DNA from: an uncultured Lachnospiraceae bacterium
Lineage (GTDB): Bacteria; Bacillota; Clostridia; Lachnospirales; Lachnospiraceae
NCBI GenBank assembly: GCA_910579505.1
Contig: CAJTTZ010000022.1
Location: 1-38,428 of the forward strand
DNA length: 38,428 bases
Direction of reading: 5' to 3'
Each line of letters begins with the position of its first letter. Position 1 is the first letter of the stretch. The position numbers were made by a program, and so were the translations under genes. Positions 1 through 6,213 of the stretch are shown piece by piece. Under the pieces are notes generated by a model that was given only the letters and a program-made list of their open reading frames with translations, did not search any database and had not been told where the DNA came from.

Positions 1-187
1 GCTTCTCGCAATCTATGTAAAAGCACAATTGTTTCTCCGTATTCATATCAATACAGAGTTTTTTTAAGAATTGCGAAAGTCCACTGTTGTCAAAGCAATA
101 ATAGGCGACAATGCTATTTTGTTCTAAAGCCTCTTTCATCTCTTTAAGTTCAGTTTCCCGACGTGTAAATTCGATTTCTCTCGGCAT
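1..187 (-). CDS. Unidentified protein, N-terminal part (possible degenerate P-loop NTPase)
   Basis: Only the first 62 codons are present; the gene runs off the left edge. The start at 187 is chosen because AGGG lies 8 bases upstream; in-frame ATGs at 205 and 208 have no such site. The peptide begins MPREIEFTRRETELKEM, a pattern typical of STAND/AAA-type NTPases ('F.gRe.El..l'). It is followed by a strand and the segment FDNSGLSQFLKKL, where a Walker A loop (G.sG.GKs.fl..l) would be expected. The glycine and lysine of a working P-loop are missing, so if it is this fold the nucleotide site is degenerate. The family assignment is inference from a short piece. It sits downstream of the SOS operon in the same direction, separated by a terminator-like hairpin. 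Confidence 0.5.
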   Translation of the reverse strand, partial: MPREIEFTRRETELKEMKEALEQNSIVAYYCFDNSGLSQFLKKLCIDMNTEKQLCFYIDCEK

Positions 188-328
188 AGTGGTATTTTCC
201 CTCATCATCTGATAGTTAATTTTTTAAACGTTAATAGTCTATAAATCTTATGGAATTTTCCTATTATTAATAAATAACCAAACACAAAGGATAACTTTTA
301 ATTATCCATTCCCCTCATAAAACAACGA

Positions 329-353
329 AAGAGACCACTATATGTAGTCTCTT
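329..353 (-). terminator. Putative Rho-independent terminator of the SOS operon
   Basis: Read on the minus strand, a 7-bp stem AAGAGAC/GTCTCTT with an 11-base loop is followed by TCGTTGTTTT. It lies about 85 bases past the stop of the SRAP gene. The stem is short and the T-tract is interrupted, so this is a moderate call. The remaining DNA between 188 and 438 is AT-rich and shows no gene. Confidence 0.45.
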
Positions 354-438
354 ATACCATAACCCATTCTACCATTTCCTGTCAACTTTTTACATTGTAA
401 TATTGTAGAATTTTGTCAGAATGTATCTTGGTCCCGCT

Positions 439-1035
439 CTAAAACAGACTCATCTGCTGATACGCCCCTCCCTCACTTTTGCGCCTCTGCAATTCATCAA
501 AATGGCTGTCCAAAATCTTTTCTGCTTCTTTCTCCGAAAAAAGCCAGGCCTCCATGTCTTGTCCGTGAATGATAAGCGGCATCCTGCTGTGTATTTCCGT
601 CATACACCCCCGCGCTTCTCTGGTGAGAATGGTAAACCGGCCGCCCACCGGGTCTCTGTGATAAATCCCTGCCAGATAAAGGACCTCACCCGGCACAAAA
701 AATTCGTACTTCTCCTTTTTCTTCGCCCCGGTATCCTTCCACTCATAAAACTTACATGCCGGGATCAGGCAGCGGCGCGTTTCATAATCATGGCGGAACA
801 TGGGACGCTCCCTCACGGTCTCGCTTCTGGCATTAAAAATGAGCGTGTTCTTCCTCGCCGACTCATAGCCCCATCTGAGCGTCTCCGCCACCATACTGTC
901 CCTGTCTGCCCGCAGGACAAGTGCCGGTTCTGACGGATGTACATCCCCCGTTTTCCCATTCTTCTGGTCGATTTTTCTAACTATCCTTTCTATCTCCCGC
1001 GCTGTCTCGTCATCTATATAAAATCTTCCGCACAT
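439..1035 (-). CDS. SRAP/HMCES-family protein (abasic-site DNA-protein crosslinker, YedK type)
   Basis: A 198-residue member of the SOS-response-associated peptidase family. These proteins shield abasic sites in single-stranded DNA by forming a covalent link through Cys2 after the initiator Met is removed. All key residues are visible: Cys2 in MCGRFY, Asn68 in FNARSE, Glu98 in KFYEWK and His149 in IHSRMP. The length matches the bacterial family. AGGG lies about 6 bases before the ATG. It is the last gene of a three-gene operon, 51 bases downstream of a Y-family polymerase. The operon starts at a LexA-box promoter, so induction by DNA damage is expected. Pairing an abasic-site shield with a translesion polymerase makes functional sense: one protects the lesion, the other copies across it. 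The family call is secure; co-regulation is inferred from the layout. Confidence 0.93.
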   Translation of the reverse strand: MCGRFYIDDETAREIERIVRKIDQKNGKTGDVHPSEPALVLRADRDSMVAETLRWGYESARKNTLIFNARSETVRERPMFRHDYETRRCLIPACKFYEWKDTGAKKKEKYEFFVPGEVLYLAGIYHRDPVGGRFTILTREARGCMTEIHSRMPLIIHGQDMEAWLFSEKEAEKILDSHFDELQRRKSEGGAYQQMSLF

Positions 1036-1086
1036 AGTTTTCCCTGCATCCTTCCCCTCAATTTCTATCCTGTCTGGTACAGCCTT

Positions 1087-2403
1087 TCACAGGTCCCCGA
1101 GATTTTCGCCCTCAACGTCTATCCCTAATGTAACCCCGCTGCGCCTCTCTTTATTCAGCCCGCCGCTCATATGGGATACATTTCCTTTCAGGAAGCTGGC
1201 GCGGAAAATTGCGTCCTCTCCGTATTTACTGCGGATCTGGTCCACCGCCTTGTCCAGTTTTTCCAGTCTGTCACTTTTTTCCAGATCAAAAATGCTGTAC
1301 TGCCGTCCTGCCTTCTCCTGCACCCCGGAAGTATGAACCCCCAACTGCCGCAGCGGCGTCTTTTTGTCCCACAGCCTGCCAAAAAGCCGGCAGGCCGCCT
1401 CATATATTTCCTCCGTAATGTTCGTCGGGGAATCCAGCTGCATCTGCTTATTCATCCGTTTAAACTCACAGGTGGTCAGATGTACGCTGACCACGCCGAT
1501 CATAACCCCGTCGCTCCTAAGCCTTGCACCCACTGTCTCACTCAGGGAAAGCAGCAGATGTCTTGCGTATTCCTCCGTCACAATATCCCTCGGCGCCGTC
1601 ATACTGTTTCCGTAGCCCTTATTTGCCTCATGGAAAATCATCGCCGGTTCCAGATCTCCTCCTCTGGCAAACCCCTGAATTGTCGCCCCATGCTTTTTTA
1701 AATGAGCCCGGATCATTCCCTCGTCGGCCTCTGCAAGTTCTCCTATCGTCTGTATGCCCACGCTGTGCAGCTTACTGACCGTAGCCTTTCCCGCCAGAAA
1801 CAGGTCGGAGACGGGGAGCGGCCACATCTTCTGCTCAACCTCCTCCGGGAAAAGTGTGTGCACTTTATCCGGCTTGGAAAAATCCCCTGCCATCTTAGAC
1901 AGCAGGAAGTTTGTGGAAATACCGACGTTTACGGTAAAGCCCAGTTCTTCCCTGATTCGGTCCTTGAGCTCATACGCCATGTTCACCATCTGTCCGCGTC
2001 CATACAGCTTCTCAAAACCTTCAAACACGACCCACGCCTCGTCGATGCTGTACTGGATCACATCGTCACTGTACTCTCGCAGTATTTCCATAAAGGCCCG
2101 TGATGACCTGACATACAGTCCGTAATCCGGGGGCACAATCACCAAACCGGGGCATTTTCTCTGCGCCGCCACCACCGGCTCCCCTGTCCGTATGCCGAAT
2201 TTCTTGGCTGGCGTGCTTTTTGCAAGGACAATCCCGTGACGCTTTTCCTGATCCCCGCCCACAATGCTCGGTATCAGTCTGATATCCTCCTTCTCCCCCA
2301 GCACATCCACCCGATACGCCGCAGTCCATGAGAGAAACGCGCTGTTAACGTCTATATGGAACACATATTTTCCCACTGTCACAGGAACTGGAAGATCCGC
2401 CAT
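1087..2403 (-). CDS. Y-family translesion DNA polymerase (UmuC/UvrX-like)
   Basis: A 438-residue Y-family polymerase that copies across damaged bases. The catalytic acids are visible: Asp18 in the first motif (HIDVNSAFLSW) and Asp121-Glu122 in YSIDEAW. A palm/fingers region, a thumb with helix-hairpin-helix character around residues 205-245 and a C-terminal little-finger domain follow in order. The opening motif with Asn-Ser-Ala-Phe in place of Asn-Cys-Phe-Tyr/Ala fits the UvrX/UmuC-like branch common in Firmicutes rather than classical DinB. The ATG at 2403 overlaps the upstream gene by 25 bases and lacks a clear ribosome site. A GTG at 2376, two bases after the upstream stop, is an alternative start by translational coupling. 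Middle gene of the LexA-box operon. Confidence 0.92.
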   Translation of the reverse strand: MADLPVPVTVGKYVFHIDVNSAFLSWTAAYRVDVLGEKEDIRLIPSIVGGDQEKRHGIVLAKSTPAKKFGIRTGEPVVAAQRKCPGLVIVPPDYGLYVRSSRAFMEILREYSDDVIQYSIDEAWVVFEGFEKLYGRGQMVNMAYELKDRIREELGFTVNVGISTNFLLSKMAGDFSKPDKVHTLFPEEVEQKMWPLPVSDLFLAGKATVSKLHSVGIQTIGELAEADEGMIRAHLKKHGATIQGFARGGDLEPAMIFHEANKGYGNSMTAPRDIVTEEYARHLLLSLSETVGARLRSDGVMIGVVSVHLTTCEFKRMNKQMQLDSPTNITEEIYEAACRLFGRLWDKKTPLRQLGVHTSGVQEKAGRQYSIFDLEKSDRLEKLDKAVDQIRSKYGEDAIFRASFLKGNVSHMSGGLNKERRSGVTLGIDVEGENLGDL

Positions 2404-2678
2404 TTCTGGGTTTCCACGCTGTAACGCATCTCAAGGGTCTTACACACTCTCCCCAGTCTGGTTTTGCAGATAAACTGTTTCTCCCGCACGCCCACATACT
2501 TCTTCTCATCCCGGGAAACCACCTGTTCAATCCGGCACAGCTTAACTTCGTGCTCCTCCGTTTCCAGCCGGAACCACAGCGGCGTCATCCTGCCGTCGCG
2601 GTCTGTCAGTGTCATCATCTGGATCGGAATATTGGCCCGCCCGTCTGCAAGCGTTCCCCCGCAAAGCATCTCCTCCAT
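2379..2678 (-). CDS. Unknown small protein, first gene of the SOS operon
   Basis: A 99-residue protein I do not recognise. The ATG at 2678 is preferred because a full AGGAGGTGA site stands 5 bases upstream; the GTG at 2687 would put that site on top of the start. It is mostly polar, rich in charged residues, with no signal peptide or membrane segment, and looks like a small beta-rich fold (alternating stretches such as PLWFRLETEEHEVKLCRIEQ). It overlaps the polymerase gene by 25 bases, so the two are probably translationally coupled. In Bacillus, uvrX-type polymerases are often preceded by a small YolD-like gene. This protein holds that position but does not show an evident YolD sequence. A role as polymerase partner or damage-response factor is inference from position and shared LexA control. 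Confidence 0.8.
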   Translation of the reverse strand: MEEMLCGGTLADGRANIPIQMMTLTDRDGRMTPLWFRLETEEHEVKLCRIEQVVSRDEKKYVGVREKQFICKTRLGRVCKTLEMRYSVETQKWRIFQFL

Positions 2679-2713
2679 TCCCTTCACCTCCTCCCGCCGA
2701 TGAATGTACTCTC

Positions 2714-2742
2714 ATAGTATCAAACATACGTTCTTGTGTAAA
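2714..2742 (-). promoter_or_regulatory. SOS promoter with LexA box
   Basis: On the minus strand TTTACA (2737-2742) and TACTAT (2714-2719) are spaced by exactly 17 bases. The spacer contains AGAACGTATGTTTG (2721-2734), which matches the Gram-positive LexA/DinR consensus CGAAC-N4-GTTYG at 12 of 14 positions or better. A repressor bound there would cover the gap between -35 and -10. The transcript would start about 30 bases before the first gene of the operon. This makes LexA control of the unknown gene, the polymerase and the SRAP gene very likely. Confidence 0.85.
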
Positions 2743-2804
2743 GATGAAATATTTACCTGTTTTTCGGATTAGACAAATATCCCCCCCAATAAACGAATTC
2801 CACA

Positions 2805-2850
2805 AAAAAGCCCTGACAACCACCAGTTCTGATGATTATCAGGGCTTTTT
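2805..2850. terminator. Bidirectional-looking terminator after the HEPN gene
   Basis: A perfect 12-bp inverted repeat, AAAAAGCCCTGA and TCAGGGCTTTTT, with a 22-base loop. A and T runs on both flanks allow it to work in either direction. It ends just before the HEPN stop codon (2852) and so should terminate the MNT-HEPN transcript. Confidence 0.85.
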
Positions 2851-2851
2851 G

Positions 2852-3232
2852 TTATTGTATTCCTTGCTTTCTCAAATCAATATGCCATTGTTGCACTATC
2901 TTTATGGCTTTTTCAATCATGTCCCTTCTAATTATTTTTTGCGGATAATATCTTGTTACCGCTTCCCATGATGTGTATACTGATTTATACTTATCTATTC
3001 TTTCTGGTACTTGTATTTCCAAAGATTTTGCCTGTATAACAAGTTTTTCTATACTATGCCCCCAAGGTTGTGACCCTGTCCTTAAAAAAATTAAGTACTT
3101 AAGTGTTTTTTCTATTGACTGTTGAGTAAAGTAAGCTGCTTGATGTTTGATAAATTTATTCTTTGAGTTTACTGATCTACTTGCTGTAATTAAATCCGCT
3201 TTTGCTATTGATAACAATGTTGGCTGTGCCAT
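2852..3232 (-). CDS. HEPN-domain protein of an MNT-HEPN toxin-antitoxin-like pair
   Basis: A 126-residue all-helical HEPN protein. The family signature is clear: an N-terminal helix with A.aDL..A, then YFTQQSIEKTLKYLI, then a GHSIEKL helix and a C-terminal TRYYP segment. HEPN partners of minimal nucleotidyltransferases often act as toxins (RNases with an R-x4-6-H motif) or as substrate-binding partners. I cannot find an R-x4-6-H motif here: the only R...H spacing in the core is seven residues (RTGSQPWGH). Canonical RNase activity is therefore doubtful. The ATG is 2 bases after the stop of the upstream MNT gene, and its ribosome site (AGGAGA) lies inside the last MNT codons. That is tight translational coupling, as expected for a stoichiometric pair. 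Confidence 0.88.
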   Translation of the reverse strand: MAQPTLLSIAKADLITASRSVNSKNKFIKHQAAYFTQQSIEKTLKYLIFLRTGSQPWGHSIEKLVIQAKSLEIQVPERIDKYKSVYTSWEAVTRYYPQKIIRRDMIEKAIKIVQQWHIDLRKQGIQ

Positions 3233-3234
3233 TT

Positions 3235-3621
3235 TTATTGTCTCCTGTATATTACTTTACCTTTTTGCATTAACTCATTACATATTGGTATATCATCTTT
3301 CTTTTCTTCTATCTCTTTAATTGACTTAAAATATAATTTGTCGTAATCTTGCTCCATATCAAAGCTGTATAAGCAATTTATAAATTTATCAAATGCTTTC
3401 GTTTGCGAAAGTTTACCAATACTACTATTACTTATTATTACGAGGTCTATGTCTGATTTATTGGTGCAACGTTCTTCTAAGGATGAGCCAAATAGCATGA
3501 TTGCTAGTATTTGCTTACATAATGGCGCTGAGTTAAGTATGTTTTCTATATGTTTCTTTTTTATCTCTGCCACATTAACTGTGGTGCCATAATTTGTTTG
3601 TAAGGCTACCAATTTACACAT
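3235..3621 (-). CDS. Minimal nucleotidyltransferase (MNT) of an MNT-HEPN pair
   Basis: A 128-residue minimal DNA-polymerase-beta-type nucleotidyltransferase. The signature GSSLEERCTNKSDIDLVI (residues 45-62) has the Gly-Ser (45-46) and the Asp57-x-Asp59 metal ligands intact. In studied MNT-HEPN systems the MNT partner adds AMP groups to the HEPN toxin and so neutralises it. Whether that is so here is inference, since the HEPN partner lacks an obvious RNase motif. The start has GGTGAT 7 bases upstream. A clean sigma-A promoter lies just before it and a terminator follows the HEPN gene, so the pair is a self-contained transcription unit. The AT-rich codon use differs from the SOS operon next to it and suggests acquisition. 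Confidence 0.9.
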   Translation of the reverse strand: MCKLVALQTNYGTTVNVAEIKKKHIENILNSAPLCKQILAIMLFGSSLEERCTNKSDIDLVIISNSSIGKLSQTKAFDKFINCLYSFDMEQDYDKLYFKSIKEIEEKKDDIPICNELMQKGKVIYRRQ

Positions 3622-3646
3622 TACTAATCACCACTCTTTTTTCTTT

Positions 3647-3675
3647 ATTATACCGCGAAACATCGGAAATTACAA
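3647..3675 (-). promoter_or_regulatory. Sigma-A promoter of the MNT-HEPN pair
   Basis: On the minus strand TTGTAA (3670-3675), a 17-base spacer and a perfect TATAAT (3647-3652). It lies 26 bases before the MNT start codon, so the leader is short. Confidence 0.8.
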
Positions 3676-3712
3676 ACAGATGTTGTGACGAAATTAAAAA
3701 TATTTTTTAGTG

Positions 3713-3756
3713 AAATGTAGAAAGTTACCAAACATTTCTGGTGACCTTCCACATTT
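3713..3756 (-). terminator. Terminator hairpin after the coiled-coil gene
   Basis: A 17-bp stem (3713-3729 with 3740-3756) that is fully paired on the minus-strand RNA if three G-U pairs are allowed, with a 10-base loop. It is followed by CACTAAAAAATATTTTT. It begins 8 bases past the stop codon of the gene ending at 3765. Confidence 0.7.
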
Positions 3757-3764
3757 TTGAATAG

Positions 3765-4340
3765 TTAATATACTGTAGCCCCTTGATATTGAGAGTAATC
3801 CCCATCCAATTCCAGTTTCCCGGGGAGTTCGCCTGTGGAAGGGGTGCCGACGGAAGGACCTTGATATGGTGCTGGGCTTGTGCCAGAAGAATCGTCCGTA
3901 AACCAATCTGGGTGCTCCTTCATCGCTCTCTCAAGCGCTGCATCTATCTCTGCTTTTTCTTCTGGCGATAACTTGTCTAATTCTGCTCTTATTGCGTCCG
4001 CGCCCGTGTCACCTTTGTACTCGTCATCACCTAAGATTATGTCGGTATGAGTTGAGTTGATACTATCAATTTTTGACTGTGTTGTATTTATTGCAGATGT
4101 TAAACTATCCACTTTTTCTGTCAATTCTTCAATAGTGGTGTTTGCTGTTTCTATTTCTGATGTAACAGTATTTAACTCTATCGTTTTATTCTCTATTTCC
4201 GCTGTAAGTTCATTTTTTGCATTTGCTAGTTCAGATAAACTTTCACGCAGTTTTGATGCCGTCATATTTTGGTAAATGTTCCCGCCTATACAAATAAGAA
4301 GCGTTATTGATAATATTACTGTTATTATTTTCTTTCTCAT
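3765..4340 (-). CDS. Membrane-anchored coiled-coil protein with a Pro/Gly/Tyr tail, function unknown
   Basis: A 191-residue protein. Residues 1-25 are a lysine-rich start followed by a hydrophobic stretch (signal anchor, or signal peptide without an evident cleavage site). Residues 28-95 are a long Thr/Glu/Leu/Ile heptad region typical of a coiled coil. A short acidic helix region (about 110-145) includes KLSPEEKAEIDAALERAM. The C-terminal 40 residues are Pro/Gly/Ser/Tyr-rich (APYQGPSVGTP...GELPGKLEL). The same tail motif recurs in a remnant immediately upstream (4374-4508), so the gene is one copy of a small tandem family. AAGGGA lies about 10 bases before the ATG. It is in an AT-rich accessory island beside a serine recombinase. 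The topology suggests an extracytoplasmic rod attached to the membrane; no function is assigned. Confidence 0.72.
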   Translation of the reverse strand: MRKKIITVILSITLLICIGGNIYQNMTASKLRESLSELANAKNELTAEIENKTIELNTVTSEIETANTTIEELTEKVDSLTSAINTTQSKIDSINSTHTDIILGDDEYKGDTGADAIRAELDKLSPEEKAEIDAALERAMKEHPDWFTDDSSGTSPAPYQGPSVGTPSTGELPGKLELDGDYSQYQGATVY

Positions 4341-4373
4341 AGTGTAAATATCCCTTCTATAGTTATTTTGTGG

Positions 4374-4508
4374 TTAATATACAATACCAGCGGGCACATC
4401 GGATGTAACATCACCTATATCAATTTTCCCAGGGAGTTCGCCACTGTCAGGGGTACCGACAGGAGGACCTTGATAAGGCGTAGGTGCTTGGTTCCAGTAA
4501 CCAAAAAC
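4374..4508 (-). pseudogene. Remnant of a paralog of the coiled-coil protein (C-terminal tail only)
   Basis: Reading back from the TAA at 4374-4376, the frame encodes APTPYQGPPVGTPDSGELPG followed by KIDIGDVTSDVP and ends AGIVY. This matches the tail of the neighbouring gene (APYQGPSVGTPSTGELPGKL, ending GATVY) almost residue by residue. Upstream of it the frame is stopped by TGA about 25 bases before this segment. No coiled coil or membrane anchor is present. A second frame with an ATG at 4536 runs across the same DNA. It looks like the end of a second copy whose body was lost by deletion or frameshift. It lies only 33 bases upstream of the intact gene, consistent with a tandem duplication that decayed. 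Confidence 0.7.
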
Positions 4509-4926
4509 TGCTCACTATTTTGGTTACTGCTCCACATTAAACTGCCAGTGCTTATGTTCTGGTTCTATTCTGTATACTGTAAAATGCTGTTGCTACAATA
4601 AAGTCCCCTCATGTTCAGCGAAACTATTTAGGTGACAAATGCACTGTAAACCCAAAAAGTGTTAAAAGTTAGGGATATTTGATCGATTGTAGCATAAGTT
4701 TTCATAAAGTATTTTTTGTCACCCTTGTTCTCATACAGTTAATTTAGTCAATTATTTTGCCCTATTTAGGGGAATTGTACAAATATATATTTATTTCATG
4801 TATATCTTCATGTCGCCGTAACCGTCTGGTCTTGTGTGTCAATGTTATCAGTAAATCCTGCATGTTGTGTGTGTCACATTCACTGTGCGGAAATTTCTGT
4901 ATTGTGTTGTAATGTCACTCACGTTA
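4509..4926. other. AT-rich gap with no recognisable gene
   Basis: About 420 bases between the pseudogene remnant and the recombinase. No reading frame here has a ribosome site together with convincing protein character. A 9-bp inverted repeat (GGTGACAAA at 4631-4639, TTTGTCACC at 4715-4723) and a direct repeat CTATTTAGG (4624-4632, 4762-4770) are present, but both are short enough to be chance in AT-rich DNA. The stretch is best read as decayed sequence of the accessory island. Confidence 0.5.
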
Positions 4927-5736
4927 TCAATGCAAAACCATGCCGCACAAAATCGGTTCGTAGTCCCCCACGCTTTTGATGTCACCGTAACGGTATTCTC
5001 CACGGTAAAAGTCCTCCCTGTCAAGAATCCGCTTGACAAGCATCGGATTGAAGTCCTTCCCGTTTCTCCCTGTGTAGCCCAAAAGATTCATAAAGTCTGA
5101 AATCTTTTGCAAGGTAAGCGTTGGCATTAACTCTTTTAATTGAAAAACCTGTTGTACCGCCTTGGCTTCTTCCTGTTGTATGAACAGTTTTTTCCCACCA
5201 TGGGTACAATAGTAGCCGAACGGTATGCCCCCACCGGCATATCCCCCTTCCTTCGCCTTCTGTAATCGTCCGCGCTTTAACTTCAATGCAATCTCCAACC
5301 GCTCATAAACATCCAAAAGTTCCAGCATCCCGTTTACAAGCACTTCATTTGGATTCTGTGTGTAAATTGAATACTGTGGACGGTCAATCGCCTTAACATC
5401 CACGTTACATTTTTTGAGTTCCCTGTGAATCAGCACCCGCACCATGTCGCTACGCCATAATCGGCTTGTACTGAGCACCACAATATAACGTACTCCCCTT
5501 TCTTTCACATAAACCAACATATCCAACAGCCCGTCACGCGCAACCGTCATTTCGTCCTCGTCCGCCTTCGCCCCACTGACCCCCTCGTCCGAAAATATCT
5601 CCAAAAGGGCGTATTTCTGATTGTTACAGTATCTTACTATCTCCTCCCTCTGCTCGTCTAAGGAATACCCATGCCTTACTTGGCTGTCCGTTGATACTCG
5701 GACGTATCCTACCGCCTTTATCGCGTCCCTGTCCAT
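4927..5736 (-). CDS. Short serine recombinase (resolvase + Recombinase domains, no zinc ribbon)
   Basis: A 269-residue site-specific recombinase of the serine family. The N-terminal catalytic domain (residues 7-155) has Ser15 in GYVRVSTDSQ, the expected nucleophile, and the arginine-rich segment LSTSRLWRSD (88-97). A Recombinase DNA-binding domain follows (about 165-262, with the GGIPFGY motif and a helix-turn-helix). The protein ends at GDYEPILCGMVLH, about where large serine recombinases go on into a zinc ribbon and coiled coil (usual total 450-550 residues). It is therefore either a naturally short subfamily or a truncated transposon/phage integrase. A strong AAGGAGGT site precedes the ATG. 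That site lies in the loop of a perfect 12-bp inverted repeat, which may regulate it. It marks the island 2852-5775 as mobile or formerly mobile. Confidence 0.88.
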   Translation of the reverse strand: MDRDAIKAVGYVRVSTDSQVRHGYSLDEQREEIVRYCNNQKYALLEIFSDEGVSGAKADEDEMTVARDGLLDMLVYVKERGVRYIVVLSTSRLWRSDMVRVLIHRELKKCNVDVKAIDRPQYSIYTQNPNEVLVNGMLELLDVYERLEIALKLKRGRLQKAKEGGYAGGGIPFGYYCTHGGKKLFIQQEEAKAVQQVFQLKELMPTLTLQKISDFMNLLGYTGRNGKDFNPMLVKRILDREDFYRGEYRYGDIKSVGDYEPILCGMVLH

Positions 5737-5775
5737 GTTATAAAAACCTCCTTCAACACAAAATTTTTATAACAT
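5735..5775. repeat. Perfect 12-bp inverted repeat enclosing the recombinase ribosome site
   Basis: ATGTTATAAAAA (5735-5746) and TTTTTATAACAT (5764-5775) are exact inverted copies separated by 17 bases. The recombinase start codon is inside the first arm and its AAGGAGGT is in the loop. A further related copy, CCATGTTATTTTTA, lies at 5786-5799. Possible roles are an operator for self-repression, an mRNA hairpin, or binding sites near a recombination crossover. Sequence alone cannot separate these. Confidence 0.7.
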
Positions 5776-5995
5776 CAATTCCATTCCATGTTATTTTTAC
5801 AGACTGCATGGAAAAATTCATAATGCCGCACGAAACAGGGCTTGTTTTGCATAAATCAAATAAAAAATGAACCGGGTAAAAAGTCACCAAACCCTTCCCC
5901 GGCTGCTCATATCCTTAAATTTTGTTGGAATTTTGCTGGAACGCACTCGTTTCTTACTAAATTTCGCCTATTTTTATTACTATCTTAAGACACAA

Positions 5996-6027
5996 AAAAC
6001 CTTGAAAGCCCCATGCTTTCAAGGTTT
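5996..6027 (-). terminator. Terminator of the tRNA-Pro transcript
   Basis: Stem AAACCTTGAAAG/CTTTCAAGGTTT (12 bp, 7-base loop). On the minus strand it is followed by a run of T (AGGTTTTTTGTG). It starts 8 bases after the tRNA 3' end. A strong, classical terminator. Confidence 0.9.
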
Positions 6028-6034
6028 CTCATTA

Positions 6035-6107
6035 TCGGAGTGACAAGACTTGAACTTGCGGCCTCTACTTCCCTAAAGTAGCGCTCTACCACCTGAGCCA
6101 CACCCCG
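6035..6107 (-). tRNA. tRNA-Pro with anticodon AGG
   Basis: A complete 73-base cloverleaf can be drawn. The acceptor stem is CGGGGTG/CACTCCG with the C1-G72 pair and A73 that mark prolyl-tRNAs. The D arm is GCTC/GAGC. The anticodon stem is CTACT/AGTAG with loop TTAGGGA, so positions 34-36 read AGG and G37 follows. The T arm is GCAAG-TTCAAGT-CTTGT. No CCA is encoded. The anticodon is unusual: bacterial tRNA-Pro normally has T, G or C at position 34, and an A there would need TadA-type deamination to inosine to read CCC as well as CCT. It has its own promoter and terminator. It borders the accessory island on its 3' side, a usual insertion spot, although I found no duplicated tRNA end. Confidence 0.93.
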
Positions 6108-6120
6108 AAAAACCTTTACT

Positions 6121-6149
6121 ATTATATCTAATTCCACACAGAAATGCAA
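6121..6149 (-). promoter_or_regulatory. Strong promoter of tRNA-Pro
   Basis: Minus strand TTGCAT (6144-6149), a 17-base spacer and a perfect TATAAT (6121-6126). It lies 13 bases before the first base of the tRNA, the geometry expected for a stable-RNA promoter. Confidence 0.85.
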
Positions 6150-6213
6150 GCCTTATTCCAGAACTTTTTTACAAAATTCTGTGCCGAATAGTTAAACGAA
6201 CTTTTCTCTGTCA

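Noticed and set aside
4631..4723. 9-bp inverted repeat GGTGACAAA/TTTGTCACC as ends of a small mobile element
   Set aside because: Too short, no flanking target duplication and no internal gene; chance is likely in AT-rich DNA.
4848..5039. 63-residue minus-strand frame overlapping the recombinase end
   Set aside because: It overlaps the conserved recombinase C-terminal domain in another frame and has no ribosome site.
5820..5990. Possible tyrosine-integrase tail or attachment core beside tRNA-Pro
   Set aside because: Short Gln/Asn/Lys-coding stretch only; no duplicate of the tRNA 3' end was found elsewhere in the window.
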